64,000 bases of DNA from Termitomyces sp. T153 (Eukaryota > Basidiomycota > Agaricomycetes > Agaricales > Lyophyllaceae), in contig JACKQL020000112.1 of NCBI GenBank assembly GCA_018296165.2, positions 84,075-148,074 on the forward strand, written 5' to 3'. The notes under the pieces are model-generated. The model worked only from the letters and a program-made list of their open reading frames with translations. It made no database searches and was not told where the DNA came from. Every line of letters starts with the position of its first letter. Positions within the stretch are counted from its first letter, which is position 1. This document shows positions 32,280 to 43,222 of this stretch, piece after piece. Both the position numbers and the translations under genes were made by a program.

Positions 32280-34669
32280 TGTCCCATCACCTGGCATTTA
32301 GGCAATTACTGATAAAATGTCCCTGCTCACTACATAGGATGCATGCACCCTCCTTCCATCATTTCTCCTGAGTTTCCTCCAGTATGTCAATCCAGGGCCT
32401 ATTTCAAATCTTGTTCATGCATAGAGCTTCTTGGTTGTCAGCAGAGTCCAGAGCATCATCAAGGTCATCAGAGTTGGCATCCAGGGATTTCAGAGCCTCC
32501 TGGAGGTCAGCAGCATTGAGTTGGGCAGGGGAGCATGGTCCTGGGGGTTGATTGGCACTGGGAGGCCCTCAGCCCAGAGGGAAATGGGGTGCAGGGTTGG
32601 CAGTATTGGTGTGGATTGAGGGTTGGTTGCTGTTGGTTGCTCTGGCCTACTAGTTGGTAGTTCTTACTCCGATCTTCCCAGTAATATTGGTCAACCTGGG
32701 TAATGAGTGCTTTGTAGCCATCATATGTAGTTTGCTTGGGTATGAGGTGGAGATGTTCTTGATTTGTTGTGGCAGGGTATATCAGAGGGCAAATTGGAGG
32801 GTGTTGTAATTCCATCCTATTTTGTAGGCCTTCCATTCAAATTGTATGATGAAGGTTGTGAAGCATTTGTTGTTGCACATTTGGAGGTTAAAGAGATTCT
32901 CCTCTGCTTCTGCTACAGTATCAAAGATGCCAAACTTACTGGAGAATCATTGGGTGATGGCAAGCCAATTGGAGAGCATGGTAATGTTGGGGTCAAACCA
33001 GAGTAGTGCTGTGTAGTGGTTAAAGATGATGCTCTGCAAATATGACATGGCAAAGGCTACTTATAAGCTCTCAAGCTGGAAGGTAATAGACTTAGCTTGG
33101 AATATGATTAGACACTATGTTAGGAAGATTCTCCACTTCCAGGAGTCACGACCAGTAAATGGTTCAGGCTTTTAAATATCAAGCTTTCCTTTCTAAGCCA
33201 GTGCATTGCAAGTATCATCCTGGGTGTTTTAGGTTTGGAATGGGGGTCCAGCATTGTAGAAGTAGAAATAATTGTTCCCCTTTCTGCGCTGAGGGGGAAA
33301 GTTGTCCATGGCTGGGCCCCATCCTCCAGAAGGTCTGCCATTGGGAGGCCTGCCACTGGGGGGTTGGCCCACACTGCCTGGGGGAGGCCCTGGGGCCCAT
33401 TGAGGAGCAAGGGGTCCTCCAGAGATGGAGGGTCCAAAGTAATTAGTGTCAGCAGGGGAGTTGGGCATTGGAACAGGTGGAGAACAAGGGGGGTTGATGG
33501 AAAAAGGGGGTTGGGGTGCTCTGGAGCCCATGGGTTGCCTTGGAAGAACTGAGACATTCTGGTGGGGTGAAGGGGTGTTGACATGGGAGTGTAGAGGTCA
33601 AAGTGTAGGGGTCTGTCTTGGAGAGGGCTGTTGTGTGGAGTGATCTTGTCAGCAGGGTTACCTAGCTTGTTGATGTAGGAGAAGGTTTGGTTGTCATTGT
33701 TGGTGCATGGGAGCAGCTGTTGGATATGGGGCTTAGGAATGGTGGGTTGGTCTCATATACAGAAGGTGCTAGGAATGGAGTTTGCCTGAGGACAAGTGGA
33801 GAGGGCCAGAGTGTGAGCAGCGGGTTGGTTGAACAATTTCTCCACAGGGTTGAGGCTTCTCAAGATATTGGACACTGCATGAAGCTCTTCTTTCTGGCAG
33901 GAAATGGGAGGTGGGGCTTTGCTTCATGTTCCAATGGGTTCCTCATATTGCACATGGAAGAAGCAGGAGGGGTTCTGAGAGTCTTTGAACAGATGGGGGT
34001 TTGGACTAGTGTGGATTTCTTTGACTAGAGCACAGAGCTCATTTCATAGGTTGGCATCAATTCCCAGAGTGCCTTGCATGGTTTCAGGAAGGTTTCCCTG
34101 CAGGTGACATTTGTGAAAGTCAAAGAGCCAATCTGCCCAAACCTCTGAGGGTAGCCTAAGTTGACAGGGAGGGTGCAGGCGCACCTTGCAAACTCCATGG
34201 AGGAGAGGCAGGGGGAGCAGAGGACTTTGTTATGCTGCTGGACATAGGCTTTGACCTGTTGCTGTCTGGAGGAGAGAGGGGTTTGAGTAGGAAATGGCAA
34301 TCAAGGAGGGGAATAATTATTTGTGTGCTCTGGAGGGGCTGGGGCTGCAGTGGAAACTAGGTACATGTAGTAGTGAATGAGTGGGAGGTAGGTGGGGTTG
34401 GGGGGTGCTGTGGAGAATTCTCCAGGGTACATGCAGGGATAGTTGCTATTAGTGGAAAATGCTGGAGAGCAGTGCCAGCCCAGGAGTATTCCCCAGCTGA
34501 TGAAGGGAGCATAGAATACCTGGTTGGGGTCAGGAGTCCAATAGCGGGGAACATACTGATCTCTGGGTGTTCCTGGGTAGAACAGGGCATATTGATTTGT
34601 AGGGGCCAGCTGACTGTAGACATTGGTTAGGTAGCCAGCTGATTTGTATGCAGGGTTATATGCAAACAT
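32280..34669 (-). pseudogene. Gypsy-4 gag
   Basis: The Tyr/Pro-rich N-terminus is at 34669-34301. A capsid-like domain near 33020-32720 includes FGIFDTVAEAEENLFNLQM and GYKALITQVDQYYWED. A perfect CCHC knuckle, CILCSEQGHFISNC, lies near 32343-32300. Frameshifts separate the three parts. Gag packages the element RNA; the knuckle binds nucleic acid. Confidence 0.8.
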
Positions 34670-34687
34670 TGAGAATGGGGTAAGGGG

Positions 34688-34701
34688 GAGTCTTGATATT
34701 A
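34688..34701 (-). other. Gypsy-4 primer-binding-site candidate
   Basis: On the minus strand TAATATCAAGACTC directly follows the 5' LTR. The same 14 nt flank the Gypsy-3 LTR (24708-24721). They do not begin with TGG, so the primer, if a tRNA 3' end, is not obvious. Confidence 0.35.
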
Positions 34702-35763
34702 TATCAGGTTCTGCTGACTATGGGGGCTCAGCTACACTGGCAAGTCCTTACTAAGCAGACATGATGTCCTGCACTTATAACCTAGCATTCCAGAGGTGGT
34801 TCAAACAATAAGGACTTGTGAGGGGAAGCCAAGGAAAGCAGTCTGAGCAAGTCCAGAGTGGTCTGGAGGAGTCAAAGACCAAGTATATCAAACATTGTGC
34901 TTGGGCAGGCATCAGGAACAAGTTTGTAGGCACATGAATAGATTGCAGGGTAAGTGGAGGCCTTGCAAACAATGGGAGTGGAGCCAGAGTTTGATGGGGG
35001 ATCAATCAAGACTGATGGGTTCTGGAGCCAAGTAAAGGGTGAGGTCCAGAGTTGTTGTAGGAATGTTTGAAGGTTGTAGCACATATGTGGAGTTTGTGAT
35101 GATGTCAGAGATGAAAGGGGCTGAGGGAGATAAAGGAAATAGAGACAGTCAAGGTGAGATGGAGATGAGACAAGACAAGACAGAACTGAGGAAAGAAAAT
35201 ACATTTGAGACTAAAAAATAGAGATGGAAACAAAAGAAACATGAGACACAAGTAACCAGTTAATGCAATATCAAGACTAGAGTACAAGGAGCTACTCTAC
35301 AGCTTATATACTGACTACTGGAGAGCTCTGAGGAATAGTGGGTGTGGTGGTGGGGCTCAACAGAGCCATGCAGAGTTGATGGGTGTTGGTTGTGATCAAG
35401 GGACAGGTCATGGCAACATTCTGATGGGATCAATTGAGGATGTAGGCCATTCTGGGATCATTGTGATGCTCCAGAGTAGGTTGGGTGAACCAGGGAGATA
35501 GGTTGGTGACCATGCGCTGGAGTCAGGAACAGTGGAGGTCCCAGGAGCTCAGGAGAATCAAGGAAAGCATCAACGGCTGTGAAGAAGGCATCAGAGTTAG
35601 CCAGGGGGCCATTGGGGTCTGCCAGAGAAGTGTTGGAGTTACCTGGAGTGGGTGCAGAGGGTGGATGATGGTTGGGGGAGTTCAGCGGGGTGTTGGGAGG
35701 GAACTCTGGGGGAGCAAGCAGATTGAGAATGATGTTCAGGGTTCCAGGAAGTGGGTCATAACA
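34702..35763 (-). repeat. Gypsy-4 5' LTR
   Basis: It starts TATCAGGTTCTGC (TG changed to TA) and ends GGGTCATAACA (TGACA changed to TAACA), otherwise matching the 3' LTR. GCAAG follows at 35764. Confidence 0.92.
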
Positions 35764-35768
35764 GCAAG

Positions 35769-36524
35769 CAGAAGTTATCCAAGTTATAGGAGTGGGACCA
35801 GAGATTGCCAAAGAATCAATTGGTGTTAATGGATTCTGTGGCTGGGCCTAGGGTGAGGTCTAGCATTAGTTATGAATATATAGGGTCATAAATATAGGAA
35901 CAGAGATCATAACAGAGTTAGAGTTGAAAGAAATTCAAGCAATGTGAAAGGAAACTGAAGCAGACAAAACAAGATGGAGTTGAGACAAGACAGAGATGAA
36001 AACAAAATAGATTGAGAGAAATATGAGACAAGAGCAAGGCAGAAGATGGAAACAGAGACAAGACCAGGAAACATAACAAACACAGATATAAGTAGGTAAT
36101 ATCAAGACTACCATAGCAGATATTACTCTATGTCTTGAATACTAACTACCAAAGCTCCTCCAGGGGTCATGGGTCTGGTAGTGGGAATTATTGGAGCTGT
36201 GTGGAGTCAATGGGTGTTGGTTCTGATCAGTTGGTGGGCCATGGTGCCACATTGGTGTGGGTCCATGATGTATGCCAGGGTCCAGGGAAAGCATTGAGGA
36301 TACCTAGGGGTTTGGTGGGAAATGGGGGAGTGACAGTGCCTGTAAGGAAGATGTTGGAGTTGTTCAAGGAGCATCAGAGTTAGCCAAGGAAGTGTTGGGA
36401 TTTGCTGGGGCAGGCAATGAGGTTAGATGAAGGTTGGGGCAGGTCAAGGGGGCATCAGCAGGTGCTGTGGGGATGTGAGGGTTGCTTAGGGAGAGATCTG
36501 GAGTTTTGGGGATGGGTTGTGACA
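35769..36524 (-). repeat. Gypsy-3 5' LTR, part 2
   Basis: It continues the LTR cut at 24976 and ends ...GGGTTGTGACA. It parallels the second half of the Gypsy-4 and solo LTRs (for example ATCAAGACTA ... TACTAACTACC). With part 1 it makes an LTR of about 1010 bp. Confidence 0.85.
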
Positions 36525-36529
36525 GTCTA

Positions 36530-39500
36530 TATATAACACCTCTACTGACTATGTATTATAAACTTATTTCATGTAACTATGTGACTTTAATTTTGAACTG
36601 AGAAACAGAGACAGTCAATGGACCAATAGAGAGGAGTTACTATAATTTCATCCAATGAAATAATCTGGACAAAATGGTTAATGAATGACATGCTCAATAC
36701 TTTGGAACAGAGTTTGCCATAGCTTCTATACAGGTGTTAATCTACCATGACTCCTCCTAATTGTCAAATTATAAGATCTCCTGGATAAATATAATCAAGT
36801 CACCAAGTTGATAGACAACATTTTCTTCCTTACTTTCCTCCACAAAATGCCTCACAATCCAAAGGTTTGTAGCTGTATCATATGTTGAGTACATTTTCAT
36901 ATCAGGTACTAGAATACATTGATTGAGATTGCAAAAATAAACAAGGTGGGAAGAAACAAGAAAGAGGAGATTGGAAGATGCATCCTTTGGAAATAGAGCA
37001 AAGTGAGTGATCATTGATAGATACAATGTCACAGTCTTATTATTAGCAGCACAAAGTGAATTCACACAACTGTTGTTTGATATTGGCAAATGTATTTTTT
37101 GTCAGCTAGATCTTGGTAACCATTATGGCATTGGAAGGGCATGCAAAAATTTACAGATAATCATACAGAACCACATCACTAAGAACATTCTGACAATGTT
37201 AACTTGCCTTAGTTTCAAAGAGGAGATCCAGTAGTTGTTGAAGACATAGATAGTGTAATTAGTGAGTCAAATATTTTACTGGTGCTGAACTCATAGATGT
37301 TCTGTTTACAAAACCTTAACAAAGCTAAAAATAGATTTACACTTCCTCTTTTCAATGCTCAAAACTCAATTAAAATGCTTTTGCCATACTTTTCACAAGC
37401 TTAAAGTCTATAATAGCAGACATTATGTTAAATGAGAACAAGTCACATCCATGCTTTTGTTGGAAATCTGTATTCTGCAGCAATTAAGTTGAAAAAAATG
37501 CCAGAAAGATTGCCACATTGTCAGCAAGATTATGTAACAGCTTTAATTCCTCAATACTCAGTTCATGAAGAGAAAGAGTGGTGGGAACAAGATCAAAGGA
37601 ATTTTGTGATTAAACAGTAGTGGATGACCAATCCAGCACAACTGGATCATATGGATGAGGTACTGAGGACAATACCCAGTTCCCTGAGTTGAGAACAAGG
37701 CCAAAAAAATCCTGTTAAATGAGATTAAAAGAGTTTCTCCAATATTAGTTACTTCTAAAGGTAAAAAGAAACAATTCTCTACACCAAGGAAGAAATATAA
37801 GAAACCTCTGATGTGGCTGGATAATGGCCTGTGCTCCAATGATTGAAATCAGTTTATTCTTTTCTCAATTTTCTAGGAAAAACTATTGAAATAATTTGAT
37901 GACAGATCCATCACAATACTTTTTGGATTTTTTGAAAAGAGAACTTTCTAGGAAGACTAAACATAATAAGATCATCAAATATAAATATTATAACATTGTT
38001 TTTGTTTGTATGACATTGAAAGAATGTTTCTGAAAGACTCAAAAAGACTCATAAAACATTTGATAGATATTTTGTCTGACCGATCAAATTTTTTTCTCTC
38101 TTTCTTTATATAACTATCCTTGTGATCCATTACACCACTTGTTGAATATTTCACTCTTAAATATCTTGAAGACATTTTGAAGGATTTCTACACATATCAT
38201 AATTTCCTTTTTAATTTCTCTTCAAATTCTATAGCACAGATCAATGAAATACCATTAAAAATGGATTCATGATGCTTTTTAGCACATTTGTCTGAAACAA
38301 ACAAATGGAATCTTTAGGTTAAATTAAATTATTTTAAACATGCTTCTATCTTCCTCAGGTCTAAAACACCATTCCAATCAACTAAAACCTAAAATATTAT
38401 TTTGATATACTGATATTGAACATTGCAAGAACATTTTGAAAACTATTGAACAACTACTGTAATTGATTCATTGACATCTTTCAAAGTTTGGTCCCACAGA
38501 CTATACAAATAATATTATCAACTCAGTCATGATTTTCATTCAATTTCTTTTTAAAAAAAAAAAACAGAGAAACAGAATTCAAAATTAAAATTAATTAAAT
38601 CATCTTTAACACATTTTTACATAATTTTTGTCAAAAATACTGTTCCCTGCACCCAGTGACTGGTGACATCTCTTACACCATCCAACATCCATCAACCCTG
38701 TTTTTTGTCGGAAACTATCTCTGAACTTCTTCTAGACCTGACATTTAAAACATTGGGACCACAACTTACTTTGCTGCTGCATTATCTGAATATAAAAATA
38801 TGTTGATAGGACTCCCAAGAGTTAGTGTGTTGTATACTCTCTGAGGCAAGGCTCTTGTTTTGATATTCTTTTTTGGCTGCTAAGCATAACAGTTAGCAAC
38901 CTTTCTCAGTCATCTATCAACCTACCAAATTACAAGTATATATGTTTGATGCAAGCTTGTTCTCTGACCAGTAACCCACTCAACATCAGTATACACTTGA
39001 TGTTGACTGTACATCACATAATTTCTCTCGCTGGCATTTCACTATGCAATTTATAGACCTTGTTGGGCTAAAAGTTGAAGTTGCTGGGGCTGTATTGAAC
39101 TGAAATTGATGAGAAAAAGAAGTGTACATCATGCTGTTATCTGAGACTGGAAAGGTCAATTTTCCTATCTTTGCAAAGACTCTGAAATGTCACTGACCAT
39201 TGCACCATGCTTTATCAGCCCTTGAGACATTAAAACTGCATACATCTTCTGAATTAGGAAGAACAACACTTTATGGCAAACTCAAAATTATTCTTCTATT
39301 GAGTTTGCTGGTGCATATATATCTACATTTTTTAAAAAGCCATGTCCTTAAAGGTCCTTTCTCTCTTTATGTATAAAGAATCATGTGTAAATACCTCTAC
39401 AAATGACTGCAGAAAGATTGTGATTGAGATATGGCACATACAATGTGGTGTGCATTGTATTGAAAGGGTTAGAAACATAGACACTTAGCAGAAAATCCAT

Positions 39501-39738
39501 AAAGATATTGAAACTTAAATCAAGTACATGTTGAAAAACAGAAATATCATATGAAATCTCACTCTTCTTAGATTTTGGAAAAGAATCTCCTGATCAAGTC
39601 CCAGCCTGTAAGATCAGTTCTATCTCAAAGCTGGCTACTTTTACTTGCAATTATTGATTGATTGGTGATACCAATGTCTGTTGGTGTACACATGCTCGTC
39701 TTTTCTGTAAATTGCTTAAGAGCCAACAACATTGCACC
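36530..39738. other. AT-rich, CpG-poor region without recognisable genes
   Basis: GC content is visibly lower than on either side. The longest suggestive readings are plus-strand stretches at 37007-37234 and 37432-37620, which match nothing I know. I see no LTR, terminal repeat or RNA gene. It may be an old transposon remnant. Confidence 0.4.
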
Positions 39739-39743
39739 TCCTG

Positions 39744-40081
39744 TGTTGAAATCCAGATAATGGAATCTAAGTAGATCTAATGAGTACAATGCCGCAGTCT
39801 GGTAGAAGAGACTATATTAGACTGTACCTAAGTAAATCTAATAAGTACAATGCTATGGGCACAGTCAGTGAGTAGTTTGGTATGGTATGTATACAGTTTA
39901 CTCACCTTCAGTCTGGCAAAAGAGACTGAGAGTGTTACCTATGTGAGGTCCAGTATATATGTCTGATTGTACTTTGTTCTTTGTGTGATAAGTGATGTGC
40001 CTGGTGCTCCTGGCACAACTGGTGCAATAGTCCCAACACAATGAGTGTGCATGATGGTATACTGTTGAATCTGGTCCAATA
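39744..40081 (-). repeat. Solo copia LTR with target duplication
   Basis: It runs from TGTTGAAATCC to TGGTCCAATA (338 bp). TCCTG precedes it (39739-39743) and follows it (40082-40086). It shares the Copia-1 LTR plan, including the internally repeated AAT(G/A)AGTACAATG unit and the ACTCACC(T/C)TCAGTC block, but is a distinct subfamily. It marks the border between transposon DNA and the host gene island. Orientation is taken from the Copia-1 LTRs. Confidence 0.88.
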
Positions 40082-40356
40082 TCCTGACCTATCCCTACAA
40101 ATCAAGCCAAAAAGGAAAGTCAGTGAACAAGTTGACCTCACAGTCTTGTGAGAAGGCAGCCTTGTAAACGGCAAGGGATCTGCAAATGAACTGCTTTGAA
40201 GTCGATTCTTTGCAAATAATGAACACTGGCGAGATTTTCGTAGACACCATCAAAAGAGAAAATGTACCAAAAGGCTGAAGGTAACCTCACAAGCGACCGC
40301 AGCTGATCCGAATTCGGAAGTCCGGATGACACCGAATCTTTCCTCATTTCATTTTC

Positions 40357-41366
40357 ATGGCTGACTCAGACGTCGCTCTCGATACGTTTTCTCCAGCTAA
40401 CCGCTCCTGCGTCAGGCGACTGCTTGCGACTTCATGTGAGAGGCCCGATCTGTCCGTTAGTCGCCCCTCAGCAAGCGTCGAATCTATCAGTTGACGCGAT
40501 CTTGACATAGTTCAGGTTATCCTCAATCTAAGCTCGGTGCCGTGCTCATTCTTCTCTATGAAGAAGCCGGAGAGCTACGTGTCTTACTGACAACACGCTC
40601 GAAGACCTTACGGACGCACCCTGGACAGACTGCATTGCCCGGAGGTAGAGTGGATGATACAGATGCAAGTTTCATCGAGACTGCCGTAAGTTTTCCAATC
40701 ATAATCTTTAAGGATTACTGCATGGCTGTGATAGTACCGTGAGGCTCATGAGGAGGTTGGTTTACCACTAAGCTCGCCAGACATACACACTGTCGCTGTA
40801 CTGGAACCGGCAATTTCTTTATACAAGATCATTGTAACACCCGTCGTTGCGATCCTCACACGGCCGTCACTGTTGAATGAATTGAAAGCAGAGGAAAGCG
40901 AAGTGTTCTGCATTTTCACACATCCCCTCCGAGCAGTATTAGATCCTACCATCGCCAAGTCCGAACCATTAGTCGATATTGGAACAGAAGATTGGCCGTA
41001 TGAAGTCGAACTCCATGTATGTTTTCCTCAAGCGAAGGTGAATCAGCGTTTTATGATTCTCCATTTAGAGCACGTCAGATACTGTAGTGCCACTTCTAGG
41101 AAACATGAAGTACCGAATGCATCGATTTAGAAGTTCGGCCTCCCCGATTAAAGGACTAACCGCCGACTTGCTCGTACGTGTCCCTCATAGATCGAGCGTC
41201 ATTTTACCGTTCTCATTTTGTTGCGTGATCATAGATCCAAACAGCGAAGATTGCATTCGGACACAGCCCGACGTACGAACAATACGCATTAGGACAACTC
41301 CAGACATTCAAGGAAATCAGTGCATTCGTTACTGACGGGCTTATCAAAGTCAAGGAGTCGGCTTGA
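40357..41366 (+). CDS. Nudix hydrolase (CoA-diphosphatase-like), five exons
   Basis: Exons 40357-40435, 40516-40685, 40735-41016, 41069-41173 and 41235-41366 join in phase to a 255-residue protein without stops. All four introns (80, 49, 52 and 61 bp) are GT-AG. The Nudix region spans about residues 33-176. SKTLRTHPGQTALPGG (55-70) and REAHEEVGL (85-93), which carries the metal-binding Glu residues, are joined exactly across intron 2. PGQTALPGG followed by a D-rich turn and DWPYEVELH later are features of the NUDT7/NUDT8/Pcd1 group, which cleaves CoA and related nucleotide diphosphates. The C-terminal part (MKYRMHRFRSSASPIKGLTADLL) fits fungal members. Substrate is inferred. The start is the first ATG in frame with exon 2; no obvious targeting signal is seen. 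Confidence 0.9.
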
Positions 41367-41881
41367 CAAGATGTACCTGTATTCTAATCTCTTTTCAAAA
41401 ATTTACATAAGTCTTCCAAAATCCGTCCTTTGCGCGTCCGTTTCGACTGGTTACCGAGCTAGCTTTCACCAGAACCAAACAAACAAAGAGGTTTCAAAAC
41501 TCTTATAGCCTTTTCTGATCTTTGAGATCTTAGGCCTGTACTGTGTTCAGACAGATTTTCACAGAGACATACACCACGGAGTTCATTACGAAGTCCCAAC
41601 GATGATATCGTCCATCCCCCAACCACAGCTGGCGGTATATGGCATCGTTTCTGAACTCCATTGTCGAATGAAGAGACAAATTCGATTCGCGCAAGAGTTG
41701 GGTTATCTCGGAGTTGGATTATCGCTGAATAAATTCGGAGATTGCACATGGCCCTATTCTATGATGAAGACATGTGCGTAGACATCAATCATGGTTTGCG
41801 GTGGAAAATCAAGAAGGGCGTAAACACCAGGAAAATAGATGATACATGTCCTTATACACGGTGCTCACATGGATAGTTTGT
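41367..41881. other. Convergent intergenic region
   Basis: It lies between the 3' ends of the Nudix and BNA1 genes. No gene is seen. Its first 180 bp are duplicated, diverged, at about 44540-44720 as part of a larger copied block. Confidence 0.6.
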
Positions 41882-42563
41882 TCACTTAGGCTCCGCAATC
41901 TGACCACAGACCTTGCACCGTCTCAGATCTTCTCGGCCCATCCATCTCTCAATCACGGGCTTGAGCTGCGTACCCAGATCCGTAACGTGGAAGGATTCCT
42001 CATAGATAATAGTGGGCTCAGAGTGAGTCAATGAGGTGCAATACCAACGGAGGCGATCTGAAATTATGAAGTTATATAACGCTGGAGAAATTTCAAAGGT
42101 ACTCAAGCTTACCAGTCGAATCCACCGGTCTGACGCGCTCGACAACAAGTCCAATGGTATCAGCAAAACGTACTGGATTGTGTGGTGTGTTCGCTGCCAA
42201 GATAATTTAGATCTCTGAAACAGATGATGAGAAGAACTTCTCACCGGGTAATAAGAACATTTCACCTTCTTCTATCCTGACATCTCTGAATTTACCGTCA
42301 TCAACGATCCGTAGTAGCATTCCGCCTTTGTGTTGATAGAACCATTCCTTTCAACAATCAGTTCATTCTGCCTTCAATCTCGGAAATCACTTTCTTACTT
42401 CTGTTTGATTTACATGATAGTCATTCCGTTGATTTGGTCCTCCAACAGCCATGACAATGTAATCGCTGCCTTGATATAAGCAAAAGTTGTTCACAGGGGG
42501 CTGCAATAGATGTTGATTCCTAGTGAGCCACAGCGGAAAATTGAGGGGAGCAGGTATAGGCAT
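41882..42563 (-). CDS. BNA1: 3-hydroxyanthranilate 3,4-dioxygenase, four exons
   Basis: Exons 42563-42399, 42347-42245, 42193-42113 and 42057-41882 join to a 174-residue protein, the size of fungal BNA1. The three introns (51, 51 and 55 bp) are GT-AG. The cupin iron site is complete: His50 and Glu56 in YHVNQTEEWFYQ and His94 in NTPHNPVR. Arg46 and Arg98, which bind the substrate carboxylate, are present. The C-terminus has RRCKVCG. The enzyme opens the ring of 3-hydroxyanthranilate with O2 in the kynurenine pathway to quinolinate and NAD, in the cytosol. The gene is convergent with the Nudix gene and shares its upstream region with the gene at 43223. There are no stops and no missing residues; it appears functional. 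Confidence 0.95.
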
Positions 42564-43222
42564 GGCAATGAGTTTATAAGTTCAAAAACATGATAGGTGG
42601 AAACTGCAATGGTCATTGACGACCCCCACGGATGCGGTTCGCGGCCCGAGATATCCCGACAGTACACGTGATGCTGTTCATGATGTTACACGTGATGTCG
42701 TTCTCGTACCGCGTGACCATGGTACCCCTCGAAGAGTTTTTCGGTTGCGTGTCTGGCAAGGCCCCTCTTCAGCGCCCTACCTATCACCACTCTGGTGGTG
42801 TCCTATCGTGGTAGCTCCAGCATCGCACTATCGAAGAGCGGGGAACCCATTTTGACTTGCTCTTTGCTGAACGACATGGTGGCCTCAACACCTCTCTCGG
42901 CGAATAATGGACCTACTCATGAGAATGAGAAAAGACGCAAACAGACGGTGGAACGGGTAAAGATGACCCACGTATGCAACACTCATCCTTGTCTATCGTG
43001 CATTGATGGCGAAGTAATCTCCCCAGCTCTCGCGTCAGTTGCAGATGCGCCTTCAGTACGCCAAGTTGAAGGTTGATCACGGTTGGGTATGTCACGATTC
43101 AAGTGTGTAGTCCATAACTTATCCAGCCTTCGTAGCAAAAACAAAATTTGAATGAAGTTGAAAACCTCTACTTTCATCACTCGCACCAGCGGATAGTGAA
43201 GCCATTCGCTTCACCTCCCATA
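42564..43222. promoter_or_regulatory. Divergent intergenic region with paired E-boxes
   Basis: ACACGTGATG occurs at 42664-42673 and 42688-42697, each with a CACGTG E-box core (bHLH-type sites), about 100-130 bp upstream of the BNA1 ATG. Open readings here (for example from 42616) lack coding character. Which of the two divergent genes is controlled is not known. Confidence 0.45.

Larger units (their letters stand above)
24977..35763 (-). mobile_element. Gypsy-4: Ty3/gypsy inserted in the Gypsy-3 LTR
   Basis: LTRs of about 1060 bp lie at 24977-26036 and 34702-35763. GCAAG occurs at 24972-24976 and 35764-35768, a perfect 5 bp target duplication. Joining the flanks restores a continuous Gypsy-3 LTR that follows the order of the solo LTR at 50318. 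Gag and pol run right to left; an antisense gene (26249-27928, +) fills the space between pol and the 3' LTR. It is younger than Gypsy-3, which it interrupts, although both are heavily CpG-depleted. Confidence 0.95.
16520..36524 (-). mobile_element. Gypsy-3: Ty3/gypsy, 3' end truncated, split by Gypsy-4
   Basis: Gag, two retropepsins, reverse transcriptase, RNase H, integrase and chromodomain run right to left from 24640 to about 18030. The 5' LTR starts at 24722 (TGTCAGGTTCC), is interrupted after 24976 by Gypsy-4 and resumes at 35769, ending ...TTGTGACA at 36524. The span given includes Gypsy-4. The 3' LTR is missing: the element breaks off near 16510 within its antisense gene, against an unrelated gag fragment. 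GTCTA (36525-36529) is the right flank; the matching left flank is lost. Confidence 0.85.

Noticed and set aside
33229..33552. Pro/Gly-rich readings on both strands in Gypsy-4
   Set aside because: They mirror the low-complexity gag linker; CpG loss leaves few stops in several frames at once.
36960..37620. Captured host or viral gene in the AT-rich block
   Set aside because: The short open stretches have no recognisable motif and no consistent splicing.
42616..42855. Plus-strand open reading upstream of BNA1
   Set aside because: No intron support, no recognised domain and overlapping alternative frames; it covers the divergent promoter with the E-boxes.
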